Of a stretch of 25,526 bases of DNA, positions 16,415-22,908 are shown in pieces. This DNA comes from Thermoflexales bacterium. Lineage in GTDB: Bacteria; Chloroflexota; Anaerolineae; Fen-1058. The notes beneath the pieces are model-generated. The model did not search any database, was not told where the DNA came from, and saw only the letters and a list, made by a program, of their open reading frames with translations. The stretch is taken from assembly GCA_016931085.1 (NCBI GenBank), contig JAFGFO010000461.1, forward strand, positions 1 through 25,526, given 5' to 3'. Within the stretch, counting starts at the first letter, position 1. Every line of letters begins with the position of its first letter. A program made the position numbers and the translations under genes.

Positions 16415-17452
16415 ATGAAGAAAAAACGCCCGACGCTCAGTGACGTTGCGCATCATGCTCAAGTGTCCACAGCCACCGTTTCGCGTGTGCTCCACAATAC
16501 GGGACCGGCCAGCCAGGATCTCCGGGAGCGGGTCGAAACCTCTGTGGCCGCGTTGGGCTATGCCCCCCGGCAGGCCAGCAAGCGCCCGGGTGAAGGCACC
16601 ATCGCGCTCCTGGTGGGCGATTTGCTCAACCCATTTTTCATGGAGATCGCTCAAGGCGTCCAGGACGAGGCCAATGACTGTGGGCTGACTTTGACTGTGT
16701 ATAACATGACGGACCATCCGCAGCGTCAGGGCCAGCTCTTGCGCACGTTGAGCAAGCCGCCGGTCGAAGGCGTTATTTTGACGGGCCTGTCGCCATTTCA
16801 CGAGCTGCTGGAGTGGCAAGAACGCCACAAGCTTCCCCTGGTGCTCCTCAACCGGCGCGTCAACCAGCCTGGAGTGTACTGCATCATGGTGGATTTTGAG
16901 AACGCGATGGTCCGCGCCACTCAGCATTTGCTTGGTCTCAGTCACACTCGGGTCGGTTACCTGGATTCTCCCAGCACGGGTGAAATCGCCCAGGCCAGGC
17001 TGCGTGGCATCGAGGCGGCGCTGGCCGAAGCGGGCCTTAGTCTGCGGCCTGAATGGCGCCCCATCGTCCCGCCCGGTACAGAGGTGGAGGGCGGCTTTCA
17101 GGCCATGCGGGCGTTGCTGGACTTGCCGGCCGACCAGCGCCCCACCGCAGTCATTGCTTTCAATGACATTATCGCGCTGGGCGCCTTGCACGCCGTGCGC
17201 GCTTGTGGCCTGCGGGTGCCCCAGGATATTTCGATCGTCGGCACGGACGATATCTCGATTGCCGCGCATGTGTATCCTTCCCTCACCACCATCGGCCAGC
17301 CCAAATACCGCATGGGGAAATTGGCGGTTCAAACATTGCGTCGAATGAGTGAAGGCCGGCTCAGCCCTGGCAATCATTATGCTCTCTTGGAAAGCCCATT
17401 GATCGTCCGCCAGTCCACCGGCTCGGTCCCGAGGACAGATTCAACACCCTAG
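16415..17452 (+). CDS. LacI/GalR-family transcriptional regulator
   Basis: This 345-residue DNA-binding protein has the family HTH at its start (PTLSDVAHHAQVSTATVSRVLHNTG, residues 6-30) and a periplasmic-binding-like effector domain from about residue 62 (TIALLVGDLLNPFFMEIAQGVQDEA..., FNDIIALGALHAVRACGLRVPQDISIVGTDDISIAAHVYPSLTTIGQP). The frame opens 20 codons earlier, but those codons lie in the promoter, so the ATG at 16415 is used; only a weak GGA precedes it. The hinge region reads APRQASKRPGEGT: the leucine that most LacI proteins insert at the operator centre appears to be lysine. It shares a transcript with the GH88 gene 29 bp downstream and probably represses both divergent units, with a uronate-derived sugar as inducer (inference). 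Confidence 0.93.
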   Translation: MKKKRPTLSDVAHHAQVSTATVSRVLHNTGPASQDLRERVETSVAALGYAPRQASKRPGEGTIALLVGDLLNPFFMEIAQGVQDEANDCGLTLTVYNMTDHPQRQGQLLRTLSKPPVEGVILTGLSPFHELLEWQERHKLPLVLLNRRVNQPGVYCIMVDFENAMVRATQHLLGLSHTRVGYLDSPSTGEIAQARLRGIEAALAEAGLSLRPEWRPIVPPGTEVEGGFQAMRALLDLPADQRPTAVIAFNDIIALGALHAVRACGLRVPQDISIVGTDDISIAAHVYPSLTTIGQPKYRMGKLAVQTLRRMSEGRLSPGNHYALLESPLIVRQSTGSVPRTDSTP

Positions 17453-17481
17453 GAAAAAACTCTCAAACAGCAGGAGGATAC

Positions 17482-18627
17482 ATGGACCGTCCCATTTCAT
17501 CCAATCCGCTCTTGCGCCAGGCGCTCGATTTCAGCCTCGAGCGGACACGCCAGAACCTGGCGCAGCTCAGCAGTTTCCCAGAATTGACCCAGGGCGATCA
17601 CTGGGAATGTGTAGAGGATGGCGGGTGGGTCGGCGGCCATTGGGTCGGCTTGCTCTGGCTGGCTTTTGCCCACGCGGGTGACGCCGCGCTAGAAGCAGCG
17701 GCGCGCCAGTGGGCCGCTCGCCTGGCCCCGCGCCAGGACGACACGACGACGCATGACCTGGGCTTTCTGTTCGAGCTGTCGCACGTCTTGGGAGTGCGCC
17801 TGACAGGCGACCTCAGGCTCAAGTCGCCGGCACTGGCGGCTGCCCAGACACTCACTCGCCGCTTCAATTCGCGCGGCCGCTTCTTTCAAGCCTGGGATGC
17901 GTTGGACGCGCCCGCTGAAGCCCGGGGACGGGCCATCATTGACACGCTGATGAACCTTAGCTTGCTCTTCTGGGCCAGCCGCGAAACGGGCGACCCGGGC
18001 TATGCCGATATGGCCGTTGCGCATGCCCGCATGGCGCTGGCCCGCCACGTCCGGCCTGACTGGTCTACATCCCACGTCACCGATTTCGATCCGGACACCG
18101 GCGAATTCCTCAAGCAGGATACTCACCAGGGGCTCAGCGCCACGTCATGCTGGAGTCGTGGGCAGGCATGGGCCGTGTATGGCTATGGCGAATGTTTTCG
18201 CAACACGGGCGATGCCACTTTTCTCGACGCTTCGCGCCGGCTGGCCGAATACTGCCTGTGCCGCTTACCGGCCGACCATGTGCCCTACTGGGATTACGAC
18301 AGCCCACTGATCCCCGACGATGTGCGAGACAGCTCGGCCGCCGCAATTTTGGCCTCCGGGCTTTTGGGCCTGTCTACACTGGATCCGGATGCCGCTATGG
18401 CGGCCCGCTGGCGAAGCGCGGCTGTCCACATCCTTGAATCTTTGTGGCAAAACTATAGCAGCCAGGGTGCGCGGGAACCCTCCATCCTGGTGCACGGCAC
18501 GCGCTCCAAGCCACACAACTTGATGGATCACGGCCTGATTTATGGGGACTATTACTTTGTCGAGGCGCTGAACCGCTTGATGACGCCTGACTTTGTCTCA
18601 CTCTCCACTGCAAACTCTATGCCTTGA
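17482..18627 (+). CDS. GH88 unsaturated glucuronyl hydrolase
   Basis: This (alpha/alpha)6-barrel enzyme removes the 4,5-unsaturated uronate that polysaccharide lyases leave at the non-reducing end of oligosaccharides; it hydrates the double bond and the product opens to a keto acid. The two catalytic aspartates can be placed by comparison with Bacillus UGL (D88 and D149): D92 in TTHDLGFLF and D154 in AIIDTLMNLSLLFWA. Other family blocks are SCWSRGQAWAVYGYGE and PHNLMDHGLIYGDYYFVEAL. The 381-residue length is normal and no signal peptide is seen, so it acts in the cytoplasm on imported sugars. AGGAGG lies 4 nt before ATG. It follows the lacI-type gene by 29 bp. Relatives of the GH105 family act on rhamnogalacturonides, but the sequence reads closer to GH88. 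Confidence 0.9.
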   Translation: MDRPISSNPLLRQALDFSLERTRQNLAQLSSFPELTQGDHWECVEDGGWVGGHWVGLLWLAFAHAGDAALEAAARQWAARLAPRQDDTTTHDLGFLFELSHVLGVRLTGDLRLKSPALAAAQTLTRRFNSRGRFFQAWDALDAPAEARGRAIIDTLMNLSLLFWASRETGDPGYADMAVAHARMALARHVRPDWSTSHVTDFDPDTGEFLKQDTHQGLSATSCWSRGQAWAVYGYGECFRNTGDATFLDASRRLAEYCLCRLPADHVPYWDYDSPLIPDDVRDSSAAAILASGLLGLSTLDPDAAMAARWRSAAVHILESLWQNYSSQGAREPSILVHGTRSKPHNLMDHGLIYGDYYFVEALNRLMTPDFVSLSTANSMP

Positions 18628-18637
18628 GGGACGAGCT

Positions 18638-18653
18638 TTGTCAACCTTGACAA
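18638..18653. promoter_or_regulatory. 16-bp dyad overlapping the -35 of the dehydrogenase promoter
   Basis: TTGTCAACCTTGACAA is a perfect 7+2+7 inverted repeat; its right half contains the TTGACA -35 box. A bound dimer would block polymerase, so this is a plausible operator. It does not resemble the GTAAATTA boxes, so another regulator may be involved, or the symmetry may partly be chance. Confidence 0.5.
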
Positions 18654-18675
18654 GCTGTAGCAGAGATGCTATAAC
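18647..18675 (+). promoter_or_regulatory. promoter of the zinc dehydrogenase gene
   Basis: TTGACA (18647-18652) and TATAAC (18670-18675) are 17 bp apart, followed by seven bases and the ATG at 18683. The expected transcription start coincides with the start codon, and no Shine-Dalgarno is present, so the transcript from this promoter would be leaderless. Read-through from the GH88 gene 55 bp upstream is also likely. Confidence 0.7.
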
Positions 18676-18682
18676 TGGCTGT

Positions 18683-19678
18683 ATGAAAGCCATACGGATT
18701 AACCAAACCAACTTGGTCCAAGTCATTGAGCTGCCGATCCCAACGCCTGGCCACGGCGAGGTCCTGATCCGCGTATTGGCCAGCGGTATATGTGGCACCG
18801 ACATCCATATCCTGCGTGGCCGGTACCTGGGCGACTACCCTGTCATCCCCGGTCACGAATTTTCCGGCATCGTCGAGCAAGTGGGCGGCGGCGTCAGCCG
18901 CTTCCAGGTGGGCGCCCGCGTGGCCGTCGAGCCCAATATCGCCTGCGACAATTGCTATAACTGCCTTCACAACCGCCACAACTTTTGCCTGAACTGGCAA
19001 GCCGTGGGCGTGACCCGCCCGGGCGGCATGGCTCAGTACGTGCTTGCCCCGGAAAAGGCCCTCTTTGACATCGGCGACTTGCCTTTCGAGCAGGCCGCCT
19101 TTGTCGAGCCGCTTTCGTGTGTCTTGCACGGCATCGAGCGCGTGAACGTCCGCCTGGCCGACAAAGTAGCTATCTTGGGTGCCGGCCCCATTGGGCTTTT
19201 GCTGCTGCAGCTCGTCCGCCTGCGCGGCGCGAGCCGCGTCGACGTGGTGGAACAGCGCGCGGCGCGCCGTAAGCCTGCGCACGCTTATGGCGCCCAGCGC
19301 TGCCTGTCCGATCTGGACGAGCTCGAGCGCGGCGGCTACGACGTCGTGATTGACGCCACGGGTGTCATCGCCGTGATGGAACGCAGCCTCGATTTTGCCC
19401 GGCGCGGGGGGAGCGTGCTCCTCTTTGGCGTGCCGCCGGCCGGCAAGCGTGTGGCGTGGGATGCTTTTCAAATCTTTGAAAAAGGCTTGACCGTCTTGTC
19501 CTCTTTCACCTCGCTGCGCAATTCGTACCAGGCCGTGGCGCTGCTGCAGGCCGGGCAAGTCGACGTATCCAGCCTCGTCTCGCACCGTTTGCCTTTGGAG
19601 CATTTTGAGCGGGGTGTGGAGCTGATCGAGAGTGGCCAGGAGGACGTCAAAAAAGTGCTGATCCTCCCGCAAGAGTGA
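18683..19678 (+). CDS. zinc-dependent medium-chain dehydrogenase (sorbitol/threonine dehydrogenase-like)
   Basis: This 331-residue NAD(P)-dependent alcohol dehydrogenase has catalytic-zinc residues C37 (GICGTD) and H58-E59 (PGHEFSG), structural-zinc cysteines C88, C91, C94 and C102, and a Rossmann nucleotide fold with GAGPIG. Substrates of the family are polyols and hydroxy acids. Since it follows the GH88 gene, it may oxidise or reduce a uronate-derived product, perhaps doing a job done elsewhere by KduD or a gulonate/altronate dehydrogenase; this is inference. The frame is open 30 codons upstream, but homology starts at MKAIRINQ and the promoter covers the earlier codons. A simple repeat follows its stop. 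Confidence 0.9.
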   Translation: MKAIRINQTNLVQVIELPIPTPGHGEVLIRVLASGICGTDIHILRGRYLGDYPVIPGHEFSGIVEQVGGGVSRFQVGARVAVEPNIACDNCYNCLHNRHNFCLNWQAVGVTRPGGMAQYVLAPEKALFDIGDLPFEQAAFVEPLSCVLHGIERVNVRLADKVAILGAGPIGLLLLQLVRLRGASRVDVVEQRAARRKPAHAYGAQRCLSDLDELERGGYDVVIDATGVIAVMERSLDFARRGGSVLLFGVPPAGKRVAWDAFQIFEKGLTVLSSFTSLRNSYQAVALLQAGQVDVSSLVSHRLPLEHFERGVELIESGQEDVKKVLILPQE

Positions 19679-19708
19679 GCTTGGCGTCCTTCGCGCCTTC
19701 GCGGTAAA
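19679..19708. repeat. CTTCGCG-type simple repeat downstream of the dehydrogenase
   Basis: The sequence TTGGCGTCCTTCGCGCCTTC followed by GCGGT is two to three degenerate copies of an 8-9 bp GTCCTTCGCG-like unit directly after the stop codon. Repeats of this look are frequent between bacterial genes. No function is evident. Confidence 0.5.
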
Positions 19709-19810
19709 ATTCGAGTTATTTCAGTAGAGTCTTATAATCCAATTGTAATCTTCACAACAAACCCCGGCACTAAAACGAACGTGGTCGCGTGTGGCGTATG
19801 ACCAGAAGTG

Positions 19811-19819
19811 TGGTAAAAT
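19811..19819 (+). promoter_or_regulatory. possible extended -10 promoter of the aminotransferase gene
   Basis: TGGTAAAAT is an extended -10-like element giving a leader of about 29 nt. No good -35 accompanies it. A TATAAT at 19733-19738 is an alternative but also lacks a clear -35. Confidence 0.4.
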
Positions 19820-19854
19820 AGGCCGCACGAAAATCCATAACAAGGAGTTACACA

Positions 19855-21015
19855 ATGCGCCAAGTCTTGTCTGACCGCGTTCGCAGCGTACCGCCTTCGG
19901 GCATCCGCAAATTTTTCGATATCGCGGCCGCTATGAAGGACGTCATCAGCCTGGGAGTAGGGGAACCCGATTTCGTGACGCCTGACCATATCCTGCAAGC
20001 CGGGGTGGCTGCTCTCCAGCAGGGCGAAACTCACTATACCTCAAATTCCGGCACGCTCGAGCTGCGCCAGGCGGTGGCCGGTTATCTCAAGCGCCTGTAC
20101 GGGCTGGACTATGACCCCGAAAAGGAGCTGCTCATCACCGTCGGCGTCAGCGAGGCGATGTACCTGGGGCTAACGGCCACCATCAACCCCGGCGACGAGG
20201 TCATCGTCCCTCAGCCGTGCTTTGTCTCCTATTGCCCTGAAGTCATCTTTAACGGCGGCGTGGCCGTCACGATCGACACCCGCGTCGAAGATGCCTTTCA
20301 GGTGACCGCCGCCCAGATCGAGGCCAAGATCACGCCCCGCACCAAGGCGCTGCTGATCGGTTATCCCAATAACCCCACCGGCGCCGTGCTGTCGCGCGAG
20401 CGGATGTTGGAGATCGCGGCGCTGGCCGAAAAGCACGATCTGCTCGTCATCAGCGACGAGATTTATGACCGGCTGGTGTATGGTATGGAGCATACTTGCT
20501 TCGCCTCGCTGCCTGGCATGAGAGAGCGCACGATCATGCTGGGCGGGGTATCCAAGAGCCACGCCATGACCGGCTGGCGCATCGGCTACAGCGCCGCGCC
20601 CGAGGAGCTGAGCGCGGCCATGCGCAAGGTGCACCAATACACCATCATGTCCGCCCCGACCATGTCGCAGGCCGCCGCGGTGCAGGCATTGCTGCACGGC
20701 GAAGAGGACGTGGCCTGCATGACGGCCGAGTACGACCGCCGCCGCCGCTTTTTGGTGGGGGGACTGAACCAGATCGGGCTCAAGTGCTTCGAGCCGCGCG
20801 GCGCGTTCTACGCCTTCCCCTCGGTCGAGGTCAGTGGCATGAACGACGAGACCTTTGCCGAGACCTTGCTACGAGAGGAGCAAGTCGCCGTCGTGCCGGG
20901 CAATGCCTTTGGCGAGCCGACGGGCCAGTACGTGCGGATGTGCTACGCCACCGCCTACGAGAAACTCGAACGGGCGCTGGAGCGAATGGAGCGCTTTGTG
21001 CGCCGGCATGGATGA
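19855..21015 (+). CDS. class I/II PLP-dependent aminotransferase (aspartate aminotransferase-like)
   Basis: This 386-residue fold-type I enzyme transfers an amino group between an amino acid and a 2-oxo acid in the cytoplasm. Visible elements are ISLGVGEPDF (31-40), GETHYTSNSGTLELRQAV, the cofactor-binding N173 in PNNPTGAVLSRE, D201 in ISDEIYDRLVYG and the Schiff-base lysine K234 in GGVSKSHAMTGWRIGY; the C-terminal QYVRMCYAT holds the arginine that binds the substrate carboxylate. Length and order match the AspC/PatA-like subgroup; substrate (aspartate, aromatic or other) cannot be fixed from sequence. AAGGAG stands before the ATG. It stands alone, converging with the zinc-ribbon gene, with a hairpin element in the gap. 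Confidence 0.93.
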   Translation: MRQVLSDRVRSVPPSGIRKFFDIAAAMKDVISLGVGEPDFVTPDHILQAGVAALQQGETHYTSNSGTLELRQAVAGYLKRLYGLDYDPEKELLITVGVSEAMYLGLTATINPGDEVIVPQPCFVSYCPEVIFNGGVAVTIDTRVEDAFQVTAAQIEAKITPRTKALLIGYPNNPTGAVLSRERMLEIAALAEKHDLLVISDEIYDRLVYGMEHTCFASLPGMRERTIMLGGVSKSHAMTGWRIGYSAAPEELSAAMRKVHQYTIMSAPTMSQAAAVQALLHGEEDVACMTAEYDRRRRFLVGGLNQIGLKCFEPRGAFYAFPSVEVSGMNDETFAETLLREEQVAVVPGNAFGEPTGQYVRMCYATAYEKLERALERMERFVRRHG

Positions 21016-21024
21016 GGACGTCTA

Positions 21025-21058
21025 AGACCTGACAGGTTTAGGAAAACCTGTCAGGTCT
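21025..21058. repeat. 34-nt perfect hairpin element between convergent genes
   Basis: A 15-bp perfect stem (arm AGACCTGACAGGTTT at 21025-21039, partner 21044-21058) encloses AGGA. It lies exactly between the stops at 21015 and 21062, where it could end transcription from either side, although no T-run follows on the plus strand. It belongs to the same family as 12971-13004. Confidence 0.85.
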
Positions 21059-21061
21059 AGG

Positions 21062-21379
21062 CTACGTCCTATATGACCACTCGACCGCGCTCGTCTCGCA
21101 CTGCCGGCAGGTGCGCACGATTTGCTCGTTATACGGCTCGCCTTCCGGATTGACCGCCGCCCATTCGACCCGCCCCCGGCAGTTCGGGCAGGTGGGGCGG
21201 ATCAGCCAGCCGTAAATGCCCGGCGGGATGATGGCGGCCACCCCCGTCAGCACGGCTAAAAAGGCCAGGCCCATGAGGACGCCCACGCTGTGCGGAAGGA
21301 AAAGATACAGCACGACGATGAGCGCCCCCAGGCCGAGCAGGATGGCCAGCCGCACGAAATCGTAACGAATCGGGATCAT
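21062..21379 (-). CDS. small membrane protein with C-terminal zinc ribbon
   Basis: A 105-residue protein with two membrane helices (about 9-28 and 32-52, separated by a short turn) and a cytosolic tail bearing two CxxC pairs, C64-P-N-C67 and C91-R-Q-C94, which would bind one zinc or iron. The frame is open far upstream, but the ATG at 21379 overlaps the previous stop (ATGA) and has AGGAGG 7 nt upstream. I do not recognise a named family. Translational coupling to the radical SAM gene suggests a joint task at the membrane, for instance in haem or metal handling; this is inference. Confidence 0.8.
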   Translation of the reverse strand: MIPIRYDFVRLAILLGLGALIVVLYLFLPHSVGVLMGLAFLAVLTGVAAIIPPGIYGWLIRPTCPNCRGRVEWAAVNPEGEPYNEQIVRTCRQCETSAVEWSYRT

Positions 21380-22677
21380 GGGTGTACCTCCTGATACTTT
21401 TTTGCGATTTGCGGTTTGCGATGGGCGATTTGTTTGCCCTGGCGGGCCCGATCGCGCAGTATGTTGACGCCGCAAAAGAACTCGCGCATGATGACCACCA
21501 TCAGGTAACGGCCGCGCGGCGTCAAGCGCAGGGTCTCGCCGGCAGAGCGCGCGAACGCCCCGGCCGCCGTCATAAAGGCCATCTCTTGCCACAAGCCGCG
21601 CTCGAGTGATATGCCAAAGTCGTGCCGGAAACGCCGCTTGTCCAGGTTCAAGCCGAATAGCTCCATCAAGAAACGGTAGCGCATCCGGTCGCCCAGCCCA
21701 AAGCGCCGCGTTGCCGCCAGCGACATGCGCCCGGCACCTATCGCGCGCTCATAGTCGCGCAGCGAAAAGGTGTTGACGTACAAGTCCCCGTCGAGATAGC
21801 TGAATGACCCCGAACCCAGGCCGACATAGTCTTCATAGTCGACGATGTACTCGTCGATAAGACCCCCGCTCTTGTGCGCCCATGTCCAGGCCGACATCGG
21901 CTCGAAAGCCTGGCCCAACTCGTCGGAGATGATCTGGTAGTAGCGCGCTTCGCTGCTCGTGTTGACCTTGCCCAGCGCGCTGGTCAGCGAGCGCTTGACC
22001 GAGGGCGCGGCCATCAGCGGATAGAACGTCACCTGGTTGGCGCCAGAGCGCAAGACGAGCTCGATGTCGCGCCTCAGAATCGCTTCGCTTTGGCGCGGAA
22101 AATTAAAAATCATGTCGATGTTCAGCGAGGGGAAACAGCCGGCGGCGGCCTGGATGTGCTCGAGTGTGGCCTGGCCGGGGCCGATGGTGTGGTAGCGATT
22201 CATCTGCTTGAGCAGTCCGTCGTCAAAGCTCTGCGCGCCGACCGACAGGCGCTGCACCCGCCCTTGGAGTCGGCTCACAAGCTCGGCCGTCAGGTGATTG
22301 GGGTTCGTCTCGCACGACACCTCGCGAATGTGGAACAACTCGCGCGCCAGGTCGATCGTCTGGCACAGCTCGTCGAGCAAGATGGTGGGCGTGCCGCCGC
22401 CGATGTACAGCGCGGGGAAGGTATAGCCCAGCCTGGCCGCCATGCGCATCTCTTCGCGCAGCCGCTTGAAATAGGCCCGCGCCTGGGCTTCTTGGAACAC
22501 GAAACGATTGAAAGAACAATAGGGGCAGAGATCCCGGCAAAAGGGCACGTGCAGGTAGAGCATATAGTCACGGCCTGGCCTTGGCCTGGGCAGCGTCGTG
22601 GCCTGCGCCGGCTCCAGCCTGAAGTAAAAGCGGTTCATCCACTCGAGATAGGTGGTCAAGATGTGTTCGGCAATCAT
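21376..22677 (-). CDS. HemN-like radical SAM protein (coproporphyrinogen III oxidase family)
   Basis: The 433-residue protein has the radical SAM cluster motif CRDLCPYCSF (C47, C51, C54), the following YIGGGTPTIL and SCETNPNHLT blocks, and a HemN-type C-terminal region (FGLGDRMRYRFLMELFGLNLDKRRF). The family includes coproporphyrinogen dehydrogenase HemN, the haem chaperone HemW and haem-opening enzymes such as ChuW/HutW; sequence alone does not decide between them. No other haem gene is near. The last residues (IAHRKPQIAKKYQEVHP) are encoded by a GCGATTTGCG-type simple repeat. There is no Shine-Dalgarno before the ATG; instead five tandem 17-bp hairpin units fill the leader. The downstream zinc-ribbon gene overlaps its stop. 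Confidence 0.87.
   Translation of the reverse strand: MIAEHILTTYLEWMNRFYFRLEPAQATTLPRPRPGRDYMLYLHVPFCRDLCPYCSFNRFVFQEAQARAYFKRLREEMRMAARLGYTFPALYIGGGTPTILLDELCQTIDLARELFHIREVSCETNPNHLTAELVSRLQGRVQRLSVGAQSFDDGLLKQMNRYHTIGPGQATLEHIQAAAGCFPSLNIDMIFNFPRQSEAILRRDIELVLRSGANQVTFYPLMAAPSVKRSLTSALGKVNTSSEARYYQIISDELGQAFEPMSAWTWAHKSGGLIDEYIVDYEDYVGLGSGSFSYLDGDLYVNTFSLRDYERAIGAGRMSLAATRRFGLGDRMRYRFLMELFGLNLDKRRFRHDFGISLERGLWQEMAFMTAAGAFARSAGETLRLTPRGRYLMVVIMREFFCGVNILRDRARQGKQIAHRKPQIAKKYQEVHP
21405..21440. repeat. GCGATTTGCG-type simple repeat inside the radical SAM gene's end
   Basis: Degenerate copies of GCGATTTG/CGGTTTG/CGATGGG/CGATTTG follow one another and are translated on the minus strand as the charged C-terminus of the radical SAM protein. 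Confidence 0.6.
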
Positions 22678-22685
22678 GGGTGTAG

Positions 22686-22770
22686 GTTATTCCGATAGCG
22701 CCGCTATTCCGATAGCGCGGCTATTCCGGTAGCGCGGCTATTCCGATAGCGTGGCTATTCCGATAGCCCA
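22686..22770. repeat. five tandem 17-bp hairpin units forming a 5' leader
   Basis: Five contiguous 17-bp units of the form GCTATTCCGATAGCGCG run from 22686 to 22770. Each contains GCTAT and ATAGC arms (5-bp stem) around TCCG; unit 1 has GTTAT and unit 3 has GGTAGC. The minus-strand promoter at 22798-22770 would place transcription start near 22763, so almost the whole leader of the radical SAM mRNA is this array. A single relative lies at 16182-16197. Confidence 0.9.
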
Positions 22771-22798
22771 TTATCCTTGAGATGGGAATTTTTGTCAA
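22770..22798 (-). promoter_or_regulatory. near-consensus promoter of the radical SAM/zinc-ribbon operon
   Basis: On the minus strand TTGACA (22798-22793) and GATAAT (22775-22770) are 17 bp apart. The -10 box abuts the hairpin array. Confidence 0.75.
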
Positions 22799-22836
22799 AC
22801 GGGAACGTAAAGCGTGAGACGTGAAACGTAATCGCT

Positions 22837-22860
22837 GATTTGCAGATTTGCAGATTTGCA
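22837..22860 (+). repeat. three tandem 8-bp units (GATTTGCA) at a promoter
   Basis: GATTTGCA is repeated exactly three times and ends three bases before the -10 box of the Yip1-like operon. The repeats therefore form its spacer and -35 region. Confidence 0.9.
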
Positions 22861-22869
22861 TGCTATAAT
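22861..22869 (+). promoter_or_regulatory. extended -10 promoter of the Yip1-like gene pair
   Basis: TGCTATAAT is a complete extended -10 element. The best -35-like match, TTGCAG at 22840-22845, is 18 bp away and belongs to the 8-bp repeats. The leader would be about 33 nt. Confidence 0.65.
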
Positions 22870-22908
22870 GGACCTATCGTCATCACCTGTATTTTGAAAG
22901 GAGGTTAA

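Noticed and set aside
19733..19738. TATAAT hexamer upstream of the aminotransferase gene as its main promoter
   Set aside because: No -35 with more than about two matches lies at 16-18 bp and the leader would be over 110 nt; the extended -10 at 19811 is closer, though also weak.
22686..22770. The tandem repeat array considered as a CRISPR array
   Set aside because: Units are 17 bp with no unique spacers, and no cas gene is present.
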